A stretch of 64,000 nt of DNA, from NCBI GenBank assembly GCA_018267925.1, contig JAFDXO010000024.1:1-64000 (forward strand), given 5' to 3'. The number at the start of each line of letters is the position of its first letter. Within the stretch, counting starts at the first letter, position 1. Made by a program: the position numbers and the translations under genes. The notes beneath the pieces are model-generated. The model was not told the DNA's origin. It saw only the letters and a list, made by a program, of their open reading frames with translations, and did not search any database. Shown here one piece after another: positions 50,770 to 59,908 of the stretch. This stretch comes from Bacteroidota bacterium. Lineage in GTDB: Bacteria; Bacteroidota; Bacteroidia; Chitinophagales; Chitinophagaceae.

Positions 50770-52856
50770 GGTTTGTAGATTTTATTTTTTAAAAAATTGT
50801 AGATAACAACTTGAGAACGGACTTCTGGTTCGCTTTCATCAGGAAGTACATAGTTGTTATGTTGATGATTGTCGAGAATGCGTGCCTTTACATTTTCACT
50901 TAGTTGAATGTTGAGGACTTCTTGTATTTCGGATTGAATATCGGGGTCAAGAATAGGGCAAGCTGCTTCAATTCGATGATCTAAATTTCTAACCATCCAA
51001 TCTGATGATGAAATATAGTAGTTTGAATTTTTCCCATTGTTAAAAACAAATAGACGCGTATGTTCTAAGTATTCATCTACAATACTGATGGCTTGAATTT
51101 GTTTTTTAAATGCTTTTGATTTGGAGATGGCACAACAGATGCCTCTTACAATAAGTTGAATTTGAATACCGGATTTAGCCGCATCGTATAATTTTTCAAT
51201 CAGGACAGTATCTGCCAAACTATTGAGTTTTAGGATGATGGAGCCGTTTTTCTTTTTCTTTGCTGTTCGTATTTCTTTAGTGATTTGATCTAAGAAAAAC
51301 TTGCGCATATTGACCGGTGAAACAATTAAGTTTTTACAAGCTCGAAGCATTTCCGGCTTATAGATGGGCATTTCAAGGGTATTGAAAATGCGGTTTATGT
51401 CGGCAAGTATAAAACGGTTGGTAGTCAGCAGGCAATGGTCAGTATAATATGTCGCGGTGTTTTCGTTGAGGTTTCCGGTAGATATAAATCCATATTGTTT
51501 TGTCGTATTGAATTCTCGTTTTTTAATGATGCAAAGTTTGGCATGCACCTTCATGTCAGGGAAACCCAGCAACACTTTCACGCCTTCGTCTTCTAATTTT
51601 TCTTTCCATTGAAGGTTAGCTTCTTCGTCAAATCGGGCACGTAGTTCAAGCATGGCTGTTACCTGTTTGCCATTGCGAACCGCATTAATTAGAGCATTGA
51701 CAATTTTTGAATCTTTAGCTAACCGATAGCAAGTGATCTTTATGCTTTGGACAAAAGGATCAATGGCTGCTTCACGAAGCAAATCAATAATGGAGTCAAA
51801 AGAATGATAAGGGAAATGAAGCAAGACATCACGCTGTTCGAGTACTTGCATGATGCGTACAGGTTGCTGAAGCAATGGATGAACAAAGGGCTTAGGACGA
51901 GGTCGCAGATCGTTAAATACCGATGAAGGGAAATTCATAAAGTCCTTGAAGTTGTGAATTCTTCCTCCGGCAATAAGGTTGTCTTTTTTAGTAAGGTTCA
52001 GTCTCTTGATTAAATGATCCAGCAGCCCATGATCTATTGCTTTGTCATATACAAATCGAGTGGTGCGTCCTTTTTTTCTGTTTTTTAAACCTTTCTCTAA
52101 TTCAATAATAATGTTTCCACTGATGTCATTATCTAAGTCTAATTCCGAATCACGTGTAACTTTAATGGTATATCCCAAAAAACGATTAAAGCCGAACGGA
52201 GCAAATAAGTGTTGTAAGTTGATGCGAATAATGTCTTCCAGCAAAATAATATCGTGTGTTCCTTTTGGGGATGGGAGGATAATAAATCGAGGGAGAATCT
52301 GGGTTGGCACTTCGATCAATGCATATAGATGGAGAATCGGGTTGTTTACATTCCCCAACATGCAAGCCAAATAGATTGATTTGTCGCGAAGTAAAGGCAT
52401 AGTCGGAATACTTTGAAGCATAAGCGGTACAATTTGAGATCGTACTTTTTCTTCAAAATATTTAGTTACAAATTGCTTTTGTTCCGGTTTTAGTTCATCT
52501 TCATTTTTGATAAAAATGTGTTGTCGTTTGAGTTCGTTAATTACATCAGCATATATTCTGTCAAATTCATTTTGCTGCGATAAGACGGTATGTTGAATCT
52601 GTTGTAAAATTTTTTCAGGATTCGCTTCTAAGTGTATGCGCCCGGGTTTGGCTAAGCGTGCCATTCTGCTTAAAGTGGCCACACGTACTCGAAAAAATTC
52701 ATCTAAATTGTTAGAGAAAATGCCCAAAAAGCGCAACCGATCATACACATGGTTAGAAGGATCGTTTGCTTCTTGCAGCACACGTGCATTGAAAGCTAAC
52801 CAACTGATATCCCTTACAATGGTTTTCTGATTGTCTTTTTGTTTAGACTTAGTCAT
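50766..52856 (-). CDS. ppk1: Polyphosphate kinase 1
   Basis: Reversibly polymerises the terminal phosphate of ATP into polyphosphate. The 696-residue protein shows the N-terminal domain start RDISWLAFNARVLQEA, the catalytic histidine segment MKVHAKLCIIKKRE, the FISTGNLNENTA motif and SSSDWMVRNLDHRIEA, where a second conserved histidine lies. Full length for the family. It is followed by ppx with overlapping codons and preceded 44 nt away by rfaE2. Confidence 0.96.
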   Translation of the reverse strand: MTKSKQKDNQKTIVRDISWLAFNARVLQEANDPSNHVYDRLRFLGIFSNNLDEFFRVRVATLSRMARLAKPGRIHLEANPEKILQQIQHTVLSQQNEFDRIYADVINELKRQHIFIKNEDELKPEQKQFVTKYFEEKVRSQIVPLMLQSIPTMPLLRDKSIYLACMLGNVNNPILHLYALIEVPTQILPRFIILPSPKGTHDIILLEDIIRINLQHLFAPFGFNRFLGYTIKVTRDSELDLDNDISGNIIIELEKGLKNRKKGRTTRFVYDKAIDHGLLDHLIKRLNLTKKDNLIAGGRIHNFKDFMNFPSSVFNDLRPRPKPFVHPLLQQPVRIMQVLEQRDVLLHFPYHSFDSIIDLLREAAIDPFVQSIKITCYRLAKDSKIVNALINAVRNGKQVTAMLELRARFDEEANLQWKEKLEDEGVKVLLGFPDMKVHAKLCIIKKREFNTTKQYGFISTGNLNENTATYYTDHCLLTTNRFILADINRIFNTLEMPIYKPEMLRACKNLIVSPVNMRKFFLDQITKEIRTAKKKKNGSIILKLNSLADTVLIEKLYDAAKSGIQIQLIVRGICCAISKSKAFKKQIQAISIVDEYLEHTRLFVFNNGKNSNYYISSSDWMVRNLDHRIEAACPILDPDIQSEIQEVLNIQLSENVKARILDNHQHNNYVLPDESEPEVRSQVVIYNFLKNKIYKP

Positions 52857-52900
52857 GAGATTTTAATTAGGCATTTTTCTTAAACCTGCTTATCTATAAG

Positions 52901-53389
52901 CTAAGATCGGATACGCTCTATAAAAGAAGTGGTAGAGTATCCTTTTACAAATGGAATTACTTCAACTTTACCACCATTTTTTAGTACAAACTCAGCACCC
53001 ACAATAGTTTCTACTGTATAATCGCCTCCTTTTGCCAATATGTTTGGTGATAAGTTTTCAATCAGTTTTTGGGGCGTATCATCTTCAAATACACAGACTG
53101 CATCAACGCATAAAAGAGATGCTAAGTGAAAAGTTCTATCATCTTGAGAATTGATAGGACGCTCGTTGCCCTTCAATCGTTTTACAGAAGCATCGCTGTT
53201 TACGCCAACAATTAAAATGTTTCCCAGACTTGCAGCCTTCGCCAAATAATCAATGTGTCCACGATGAAGAATATCGAAAACGCCATTTGTAAACACCATT
53301 TGTTTGCCAAGTGTTCTCCATCCATTCACGCGGTGAACAAGTGTTGGCAGATCGGTGATCTTGTTAGTGATCCATTGTAGCTTGTCCAT
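52901..53389 (-). CDS. rfaE2: D-glycero-beta-D-manno-heptose 1-phosphate adenylyltransferase
   Basis: Makes ADP-heptose for the LPS core. The 162-residue protein is a stand-alone cytidylyltransferase-fold domain with FTNGVFDILHRGHIDYLAKA (HxGH motif) and GGDYTVETIVGAEFV, matching the C-terminal half of HldE. The separate kinase half (HldA) is not in the window. Its ATG lies within the 3' end of the flippase-like gene (26-nt overlap). Together with the heptosyltransferase-like gene it argues for heptose in the outer-membrane LPS. Confidence 0.93.
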   Translation of the reverse strand: MDKLQWITNKITDLPTLVHRVNGWRTLGKQMVFTNGVFDILHRGHIDYLAKAASLGNILIVGVNSDASVKRLKGNERPINSQDDRTFHLASLLCVDAVCVFEDDTPQKLIENLSPNILAKGGDYTVETIVGAEFVLKNGGKVEVIPFVKGYSTTSFIERIRS

Positions 53390-54368
53390 TTTTTTTTACG
53401 TTGTAAAGTGGCAATAATAACAAAGATAAAAGCCCGAAAAGTAAGGTGATAGCAGTTTGTGCCATCCAGCTAACCCACCCAAAGGCAAGGGCATAAGAGC
53501 CTTTGACCTGGTATAATTGTACCAGCACGATTTGTACTGCTGGAGGATAAGCACCTATGCCTCCGGGAGTAAGGATCATGCCCAAACTACCAAAAACCAT
53601 TACAGACAAAGCCGGAATCCAACCTAAATGTGCCGTTGCTTCAATAGCTTTAAAGCCAAGATAGACTAAGGATAGGTAGCAAAACCAAATCAAAAAAGTA
53701 TAAAAGAGAAACAATCCTCTTTGTCGCATATACTTGATTGATAAAATCCCATGCCCAATACCGCTAATAAATTTTCCTATTTTACTGTGTTTGTGTTTTT
53801 TGAAGGTATATATCAATGATAAAGCACCAACAAAAACAACACCCATAAAAATCAATATGCTGCCTATTCCCAAATGTACCTTACCCAATTGTTGTTGTAC
53901 ATAATCATTGGCTACATCAATTTGTAAAACGAAGGTGAGAAGGGTAACAAATACGAGGCATATAAAATCAAAAGAACGCTCGGCAACCATGGTGCCTACA
54001 ATTTTATCTACCGGCTCCTGTTCATATTTAGCCAGCACTGAACATCGAGCTACTTCACCCATACGAGGCACTAACAAATTAACTAAGTAGCCAATGAGCA
54101 CCGCAAAGGTGATGTTAGGTGTAGAGGGTTTAAGTTTTAGCGGTGCCAATAATAGTTTCCATCTTAAAGCTCTAAATAAATGAGATAAGAAACCAATGAT
54201 TAATACCGGTGCAAGCAACCAAATTTTACCTTTTACGGCATGAAAAGAGGCAAAGATTTCGTTTTTATCTAAAGGCGATAGTTTGGTGTATTGCCACCAA
54301 ATTAGAATGGCACCCAGTCCAAAGAAGATAATGTATTGAAACAGAGTTAGTACCGTCTTCTTTTTCAT
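53364..54368 (-). CDS. Flippase-like membrane protein (LPG synthase TM domain family)
   Basis: A 334-residue integral membrane protein with roughly eight hydrophobic segments spread along the chain, including YIIFFGLGAILIWWQYT at the start, LIGYLVNLLVPRMGEVARCSVLAKYE in the middle, and VMVFGSLGMILTPGGIGAYPPAVQIVLVQLY near the end. The RMGE and PGGIGAYP motifs mark the lysylphosphatidylglycerol synthase TM / UPF0104 family, whose members move lipids or glycolipids. The gene overlaps rfaE2 and follows panD by 23 nt. Cargo unknown; an LPS or lipid precursor is plausible from context. Confidence 0.9.
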   Translation of the reverse strand: MKKKTVLTLFQYIIFFGLGAILIWWQYTKLSPLDKNEIFASFHAVKGKIWLLAPVLIIGFLSHLFRALRWKLLLAPLKLKPSTPNITFAVLIGYLVNLLVPRMGEVARCSVLAKYEQEPVDKIVGTMVAERSFDFICLVFVTLLTFVLQIDVANDYVQQQLGKVHLGIGSILIFMGVVFVGALSLIYTFKKHKHSKIGKFISGIGHGILSIKYMRQRGLFLFYTFLIWFCYLSLVYLGFKAIEATAHLGWIPALSVMVFGSLGMILTPGGIGAYPPAVQIVLVQLYQVKGSYALAFGWVSWMAQTAITLLFGLLSLLLLPLYNVKKNGQATMDH

Positions 54369-54391
54369 AGCAAACGGTAAAGTTAATGATA

Positions 54392-54736
54392 TTAAAGGCT
54401 ATTGTCTGCTTTCGGGAAAATAATTGCAGGCTTAAAAGTTTTTGCTTTTTCAAAATCCATGTGAGCATAGGAAATTACAATGACCGTATCGCCTACTGTT
54501 ACTCGTCGAGCTGCCGGCCCGTTCATGCAAATCATTTTAGATCCACGAATGCCCTTGATGACATAAGTTTCCAGTCTTTCGCCATTGTCTATATTGAGAA
54601 CTTGCACCTTTTCATTCTCAATCAAGTTGGCAGCATCCATTAAGTCTTCGTCAATAGTAATGCTGCCGATATAATGGAGATTAGCCTCAGTAATTTTTAC
54701 TCGGTGGATTTTAGATTTTAATACTTCTATCTGCAT
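54392..54736 (-). CDS. panD: Aspartate 1-decarboxylase (proenzyme)
   Basis: Makes beta-alanine for pantothenate and coenzyme A. The 114-residue precursor cleaves itself between glycine and serine in YIGSITID near residue 24, leaving a pyruvoyl serine. The chain starts [16 protein letters not shown] and contains [29 protein letters not shown], as in the family. The upstream TTG reading frame is excluded because it overlaps the promoter. First gene of the run leading to rfaE2 and ppk1. Confidence 0.96.
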   Translation of the reverse strand: MQIEVLKSKIHRVKITEANLHYIGSITIDEDLMDAANLIENEKVQVLNIDNGERLETYVIKGIRGSKMICMNGPAARRVTVGDTVIVISYAHMDFEKAKTFKPAIIFPKADNSL

Positions 54737-54745
54737 AGATGGGCA

Positions 54746-54753
54746 CAAAAGTA
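54746..54753 (-). promoter_or_regulatory. -7 element for panD
   Basis: Minus strand TACTTTTG followed by TGCCC, 9 nt before the ATG at 54736, again a near-leaderless arrangement. No -33 TTG was found. Confidence 0.5.
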
Positions 54754-54805
54754 GGGTGATAAAACGAGAATGGTCTTCAATAGGTTTAACTAAAGCTGAA
54801 ATTCA

Positions 54806-55942
54806 TTATTTCAATGTAGAGGCCAATTTGTTTTGAAGCTCTTCTCCACGCAAATTTCTAGCAATAATTTTTCCCGAAGGGTCTATCAAGAAATTGGAAG
54901 GGATTGATTCTACTGAATAGTCGCGAGCGGCTACTGATTCCCATCCTTTTAAGTCGCTGATATGTGTCCAAGTAAGGTTGTCTTTTTTGACTGCGGTTTG
55001 CCATTTGTCCTTGTCGCTATCTAACGAAACACCAAGAATGGTGAAGTTTTTATCCTTAAATTTATGGTAAGCCGCTACTACATTAGGGTTTTCGCCACGA
55101 CAAGGCCCGCACCATGATGCCCAAAAGTCAACCAAAACATATTTCCCTCTCAATGAACTCAGGTTAATTGTTTTTCCGTTCACATCCGGTAATGAAATTT
55201 CAGGTGCCATAGCTCCAATTTGAGCGCCTGAACCCGTTTGCGTTTCCTGGGTGGGTGTAGCCAACATTTTATTAGCTTTAGCCACAAAATCTTTTGCTAA
55301 TTTACTATTGGGAAAACGACCGGTAACGTTGCCTAAAAATGTTTTAAGAAATTCACCTTCTACGGCAGGATTCAACATCTGTACCGCAAAAAGAGCGTTA
55401 GGTAAGTATTGGGTGGTGTCGGCATAGTGTTCAATGTACTGTGTGAAATTTGCATTCATAGTAGAGCGATCTTTGGTTGCTACTTTTACCATGCTATCAT
55501 TGCCACGCGCAACAAAACTGTCAATTACCACTGAAATTGTATTGTAATCACGAAGATGTTCTCGCACCATTTTGATAAATTGTGCTAAAGCAGCAGAAGG
55601 GGTGGAGCCATTCACTTTGTATTCAGACAAGTTGTTCCAATCTGCTTTAATTTGAATTTGTCCTCCTTTGTCTAAGGATAATAAAATGAACTGACCCTCA
55701 CTAAAATGTAGCTTGTATAAGCCGGGCTCTGTAGCGATGCCATGTAGTTCTACTTTGCCTTTTTCGTCAGAACGGGCGGAGTCTATTACTGCCACATCAT
55801 TAATCCCCATCTCTTCCAGCGTTATGCTTTGTGAGGGCATATTGTCTATTTGTGCTGTAATGGTAAACTTATTTTCCTTGTTGGAACACGCAGAAACAAT
55901 TAATACCAATGAAAGGTAAGGGAGTAAATGTCGTAATCGCAT
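54806..55942 (-). CDS. TlpA-like thioredoxin lipoprotein with DUF4369 domain
   Basis: A 378-residue exported protein. A lipoprotein signal ends LIVSAC (cysteine near residue 19). The N-terminal ~110 residues resemble DUF4369 (FTITAQIDNMPSQSITLEEM), a domain that often precedes TlpA-like modules in Bacteroidota. The thioredoxin fold occupies about residues 240-375, with the redox-active WCGPC in FWASWCGPCRGE. It should reduce or isomerise disulfides in the periplasm. The ATG is the eighth codon of the longest frame. It lies 69 nt ahead of panD, which has its own promoter. Confidence 0.93.
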   Translation of the reverse strand: MRLRHLLPYLSLVLIVSACSNKENKFTITAQIDNMPSQSITLEEMGINDVAVIDSARSDEKGKVELHGIATEPGLYKLHFSEGQFILLSLDKGGQIQIKADWNNLSEYKVNGSTPSAALAQFIKMVREHLRDYNTISVVIDSFVARGNDSMVKVATKDRSTMNANFTQYIEHYADTTQYLPNALFAVQMLNPAVEGEFLKTFLGNVTGRFPNSKLAKDFVAKANKMLATPTQETQTGSGAQIGAMAPEISLPDVNGKTINLSSLRGKYVLVDFWASWCGPCRGENPNVVAAYHKFKDKNFTILGVSLDSDKDKWQTAVKKDNLTWTHISDLKGWESVAARDYSVESIPSNFLIDPSGKIIARNLRGEELQNKLASTLK

Positions 55943-55973
55943 CGCTGAAATATAATTTCTCAAAAAAACGATG

Positions 55974-55981
55974 CAAACCTA
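55974..55981 (-). promoter_or_regulatory. -7 element for the TlpA-like gene
   Basis: Minus strand TAGGTTTG followed by CATCG, 31 nt before the ATG at 55942. Confidence 0.5.
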
Positions 55982-56148
55982 AAAAAATATTTTATCGAGT
56001 TTGCGCTTTAAACGTTAAGGCTTTGGCAATAATGTATGGCATATAGAAACCTGTGCAAATGTGTGTGCCTTTCATTGATTGATATCATTTGTGTGAATGA
56101 CAATAGGCTGACACTTAAAAATTATACCTGTTAGATATTTGCAGCGTC

Positions 56149-57147
56149 ATGGGCTTGGATAATCAGCGTTCTATTCTCGTAATTCTAATTTTCATACTAA
56201 TTACCAACATCGCTTGCCAAAAAAAGGAATCTCCTATTCCCTTGCCACCGGCAGGAACAGCCGAAATTTCGAATGTGAATATGGGTGAAGATTATGCCAA
56301 TCAAGTATATTTTAATTTTTCTACCGGCAAGGTTGTATTGACTTCTCCCGTTTTATCTTGGGATATTGCCTTAGAATCTTCGGCAGAAGGTTATCATGTA
56401 TTTATGAATGGAGGTAAAGACGTATCATTATACAATACACATTCTACCGACTTTGCTGCAATCAACGAAAGCAACGCTTATAATGTAGCAGATACCGCTT
56501 GGGGATTTGATAACCCTTCCGGTTTACCAAACGGTACTTATGCAGGCGATTGGGAAAAGGATAGAGTGTCTAAAAATGAGGTCTTTATTCTTAAATATAA
56601 TGATGGCAGTTTTAAAAAGTTTGTTCTAAAATCTGTCAGTGATACAAACTATACAATTCTATTTGGAGAAATTAATAGCAAAACATCTTCGTCCATTTCT
56701 ATTCCTAAAGATTCATCCTATAATTATGCCTATTTCAATTTTGAAACAAACCAAATAGCGCATCCAGAGCCTCCTCGAAATACCTATGATCTTGTTTTTA
56801 CTCGTTATAGGTATATTTATTACAACTTAGATAATACTCGTTATAGCGTAACAGGAGCTTTACTCAATCCTTATGGAACATCCGGCGTGGCTGACAGTAG
56901 TATTCGTTTTGCCAATATACTTTTTACATCTCCATTAGTACAACAACCTTTTAGCAACCATCGAGATGTGATAGGGTTTAATTGGAAAGACTACAATTTT
57001 ACTACTGCACACTATGACACAAAGCCGGCTAATGTGTATGTAGTGAAAACCCAATCCGGCGCATATTGGAAACTTCACTTCCTTGACTTCTACAATGCAA
57101 GTGGGCAAAAAGGTAGCCCTACTTTCGAGTATGAACGAATAAATTAG
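56149..57147 (+). CDS. HmuY-like lipoprotein
   Basis: A 332-residue putative surface or periplasmic lipoprotein. The signal ends ITNIAC (cysteine near residue 23). The mature part is beta-rich with a pattern of HmuY-type proteins (YANQVYFNFSTGKVVL, then LSWDIALESSAEGYHVFMNGGKD, and a closing YWKLHFLDFYNASGQKGSPTFEYERI). HmuY of Porphyromonas binds heme through two histidines; I cannot tell if the ligands are kept. No HmuR-type receptor gene is adjacent. Its last base overlaps the first in-frame codon of the next ORF, but the next gene's real start is 45 nt further on. Confidence 0.78.
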   Translation: MGLDNQRSILVILIFILITNIACQKKESPIPLPPAGTAEISNVNMGEDYANQVYFNFSTGKVVLTSPVLSWDIALESSAEGYHVFMNGGKDVSLYNTHSTDFAAINESNAYNVADTAWGFDNPSGLPNGTYAGDWEKDRVSKNEVFILKYNDGSFKKFVLKSVSDTNYTILFGEINSKTSSSISIPKDSSYNYAYFNFETNQIAHPEPPRNTYDLVFTRYRYIYYNLDNTRYSVTGALLNPYGTSGVADSSIRFANILFTSPLVQQPFSNHRDVIGFNWKDYNFTTAHYDTKPANVYVVKTQSGAYWKLHFLDFYNASGQKGSPTFEYERIN

Positions 57148-57177
57148 TGTTCGTCCCGCAAAAACCTTTCACCTTCC

Positions 57178-57185
57178 TATCTTTG
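57178..57185 (+). promoter_or_regulatory. -7 element for the zinc-motif M16 gene
   Basis: TATCTTTG followed by TTGG, 6 nt before the ATG at 57192. The longer in-frame start at 57147 is upstream of it and therefore unlikely. Confidence 0.5.
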
Positions 57186-57191
57186 TTGGCT

Positions 57192-58433
57192 ATGGAAATT
57201 TCTTTCGAGCGTTTTACGCTCCGCAATGGCTTAAGAGTATTAGTACATCAAGACCTTACTACTCCTATGGTAGCAGTAAATGTATTGTATGATGTAGGAG
57301 CACGCGACGAAGATCCAAATCGTACCGGTTTTGCACACCTTTTTGAACATCTGATGTTTGGTGGTTCTATTCATATTCCCAGCTACGACGAACCTTTGCA
57401 AATGGCAGGAGGCGAGAACAATGCCTACACCACCAACGATATTACGAACTACTATATTCAGTTGCCTAAGCAAAATATAGAAACAGCTTTTTGGTTAGAA
57501 AGCGATCGGATGAAAAGCCTTGCCTTCAGCGAAAAAAGCTTGGATGTACAAAGAAAAGTTGTCAGCGAAGAGTTTAAAGAACACTACTTGAACAAGCCGT
57601 ATGGAGATGCTTGGAGCCACCTGCGTGCACTGGCTTATAAACAGCATCCATACCAATGGATGACAATTGGGAAAAGTTTAAAAGAAATTGAAGAAGCACA
57701 ATTAGAAGATGTAAAATCTTTTTTCTTTAAGCACTATTGCCCAATGAATGCGATTCTTTGCGTGGCCGGAAATGTGCAAACTGAACAAGTGAAATTGTTA
57801 GCAGAAAAATGGTTTGGTGATATTGAATCCGGACAAAAATATCAACGAAATTTACCGCAAGAACCAAAGCAGACTGAACCTCGTTTGCAAACCATATCAG
57901 CCGATGTGCCACTCAATGCCATATACAAAGCTTGGCATATTGGAGCACGGCTTTCGGAAGCCTATTATGCAGCCGATTTGATAACAGAAATTATGGGCAA
58001 TGGATTTGCCTCTCGCCTTCACCAACGATTAGTTAAAGAACAGCAATTATTTAGTGGCATTAGTTGCTACCATACCGGAAGCCTTGATCCCGGCTTGTTA
58101 GTGGTAGAAGGAAAATTAGTAGAAGGAATAAGCATTGAAGAGGCAAATACTGCCATAGAAGCTGAGATGAGTTTATTAGTCAACGAAGGTGTGAGCGAAA
58201 CTGAATTGACAAAAGCCAAAAACAAAATTGAAGCAATGATTGAGTTTGAAGATATGAGCATTCTCTCGCGTGCTAATAATCTTGCTTTCTATGAATTGAT
58301 TGGCGATGCGGCATTGATAAATAAAGAACTGGCTCGTTACCAGTCTGTATCTGTTGACTTTTTGATTCAAACAGCAAAAGAGGTACTTAAGCCCAACAAT
58401 TGCAGTACGCTTTACTATACTAAAAAATCATAG
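57192..58433 (+). CDS. M16-family zinc metallopeptidase
   Basis: A 413-residue pitrilysin-type peptidase with the zinc motif HLFEH in GFAHLFEHLMFGGS (residue ~52) and the downstream glutamate in the following helix (TAFWLESDRMKSLAFSEKSL region). The second half retains the fold but not an obvious R/Y substrate-binding motif. This is the catalytic-type subunit of M16B enzymes, whose usual partner is a zinc-less homologue; a fitting candidate is encoded 16 kb to the left. No signal peptide is visible, so a cytoplasmic location is likely. Downstream is a LolC/E-like permease gene, 79 nt away. Confidence 0.92.
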   Translation: MEISFERFTLRNGLRVLVHQDLTTPMVAVNVLYDVGARDEDPNRTGFAHLFEHLMFGGSIHIPSYDEPLQMAGGENNAYTTNDITNYYIQLPKQNIETAFWLESDRMKSLAFSEKSLDVQRKVVSEEFKEHYLNKPYGDAWSHLRALAYKQHPYQWMTIGKSLKEIEEAQLEDVKSFFFKHYCPMNAILCVAGNVQTEQVKLLAEKWFGDIESGQKYQRNLPQEPKQTEPRLQTISADVPLNAIYKAWHIGARLSEAYYAADLITEIMGNGFASRLHQRLVKEQQLFSGISCYHTGSLDPGLLVVEGKLVEGISIEEANTAIEAEMSLLVNEGVSETELTKAKNKIEAMIEFEDMSILSRANNLAFYELIGDAALINKELARYQSVSVDFLIQTAKEVLKPNNCSTLYYTKKS

Positions 58434-58512
58434 CCTTTGCTTGAACTTCTTACGGTATGTATGACATCATGTTGGAAGTCATGATTCGGAGCTTCAAACT
58501 TTTAATCATTTC

Positions 58513-59742
58513 GTGAACCTGCCGTTTTTTATAGCGCGTAGATCGTTAATTCGTCAGAAGGGAAATTTCTCTTCTTTTATTGTGCGCTTAGCTGTGTTGG
58601 CAACTGGGCTTAGTGTTGCTGTCATGATCGTGGCCGTCGCACTCATTAGCGGATTTAAATATCAAATTCAAAATAAGCTCTTTAGTTTTTGGGGGCATGT
58701 GCATATTACTGAATTTAACCCTAATGCAGCCAATCTGATCACTACTTCTCCTATTCTTAGAAATGATGAATTGATTCATCGTTTGAAAGCATTGCCACAT
58801 GTGTTGACTGTTGTCCCCTATGCCGTTCGTCCGGCTATTTTGCAGTTTCAGGGAGCCATTGAGGGCATAAAATTAAAAGGAATAGATAGTTTTTACCGTC
58901 TTCCTAAAACTCTTTCCCTTTCCGGTAGTTCAATTCGTTTTTCCGACACTGCATATAGCAAGGAAATTGTCTTGTCGCAAAGCACCGCTAAACGATTAAA
59001 CTTAAAAATTGGCGATCCACTTTTACTGGCTTTTTTAGATCCAGGAGCAATTGCGCCGCGTATTCGCAAAGTAAGGCTTAGTGGTACTTTTCATACCGGT
59101 ATGGATGAAGTAGATAGAGAATTTGGAATCTGTGATATACGGTTGTTGCAACACATCAACAATTGGCGACCCGATTATATTAACGGCTATCAAATTGACT
59201 TAGATAATCCTTTACTTTCCGATACCTTGTCCACCGTAATTTATAATGATTATGTAGAGGCACCCCTTACAACCAGCACCATAAAGGAAATTTATCCAAA
59301 TGTTTTTGATTGGTTACAATTGTTGAATGTCAACGCTCAAGTTGTGTTAGTTATTATGTCCGTTGTTGCAATCATTAACCTTGCCGTTGCCTTGCTTATT
59401 CTGATTGTTGAACAGGCTCGTTTGGTTGCTTTGTTAAAGGCATTAGGAATGAGCTATGCAGCACTAAGGAAATTGTTTTTATACTATGGTGGCTTTATTG
59501 CTCTTTTTGGGATTTTGCTGGGAAATGTGTTAGGCTTAGGGTTGTGTTGGTTTCAGTCTGCCACCGGTATTTTCAAACTTTCGGAAACCAGCTATTATAT
59601 GAGCGAAGTGCCAGTGTATATTCATTGGGGTTATGTGCTTGCTATTGATTTGGCAACGTTTCTTATTTGTATTCTTTGTCTGTGGTTGCCTTCCCTCTAT
59701 ATTCGTAAAATCAGACCGGCCAAGTTGCTACAATTTAAATAA
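58513..59742 (+). CDS. LolC/LolE-type ABC transporter permease
   Basis: A 409-residue membrane protein with one N-terminal transmembrane helix (about 24-46), a ~220-residue periplasmic MacB-PCD-like domain and three further helices near the C-terminus, ending in the FtsX-domain signature RLVALLKALGMSYAALRKLFLYYGGFIALFG. The N-terminal FIARRSLIRQKGNFSSFIVRLAVLATGLSVAVMI is typical of LolC/E, which extract lipoproteins from the inner membrane. The start codon is GTG. The cognate ATPase is not adjacent; the LolD-like protein encoded near 9.5 kb is a possible partner. Confidence 0.92.
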   Translation: MNLPFFIARRSLIRQKGNFSSFIVRLAVLATGLSVAVMIVAVALISGFKYQIQNKLFSFWGHVHITEFNPNAANLITTSPILRNDELIHRLKALPHVLTVVPYAVRPAILQFQGAIEGIKLKGIDSFYRLPKTLSLSGSSIRFSDTAYSKEIVLSQSTAKRLNLKIGDPLLLAFLDPGAIAPRIRKVRLSGTFHTGMDEVDREFGICDIRLLQHINNWRPDYINGYQIDLDNPLLSDTLSTVIYNDYVEAPLTTSTIKEIYPNVFDWLQLLNVNAQVVLVIMSVVAIINLAVALLILIVEQARLVALLKALGMSYAALRKLFLYYGGFIALFGILLGNVLGLGLCWFQSATGIFKLSETSYYMSEVPVYIHWGYVLAIDLATFLICILCLWLPSLYIRKIRPAKLLQFK

Positions 59743-59879
59743 TACAGGAAAGAAAATTTCCTCAATCTGTTTGGCTAAGTAAGTAGCAATAAAATCTCTT
59801 GTATATTTTTTGCTGAAACATAGGCTGGGCAATACTTTGACACAAAAAGGAGCTTACCTTCCGACTAATTATTGCAAAA

Positions 59880-59908
59880 AGAGAAGAGGCAGATTTTATT
59901 CTGCCTCT
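59880..59908 (-). terminator. Terminator of the Nfu-like gene, with the stop codon in its loop
   Basis: AGAGGCAGA (59885-59893) pairs perfectly with TCTGCCTCT (59900-59908) around a 6-nt loop. On the minus strand the stem is followed by TTCTCTTTTT. The stop codon of the gene (59896-59898) falls in the loop, so the hairpin's 5' arm codes the last residues. Confidence 0.7.
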
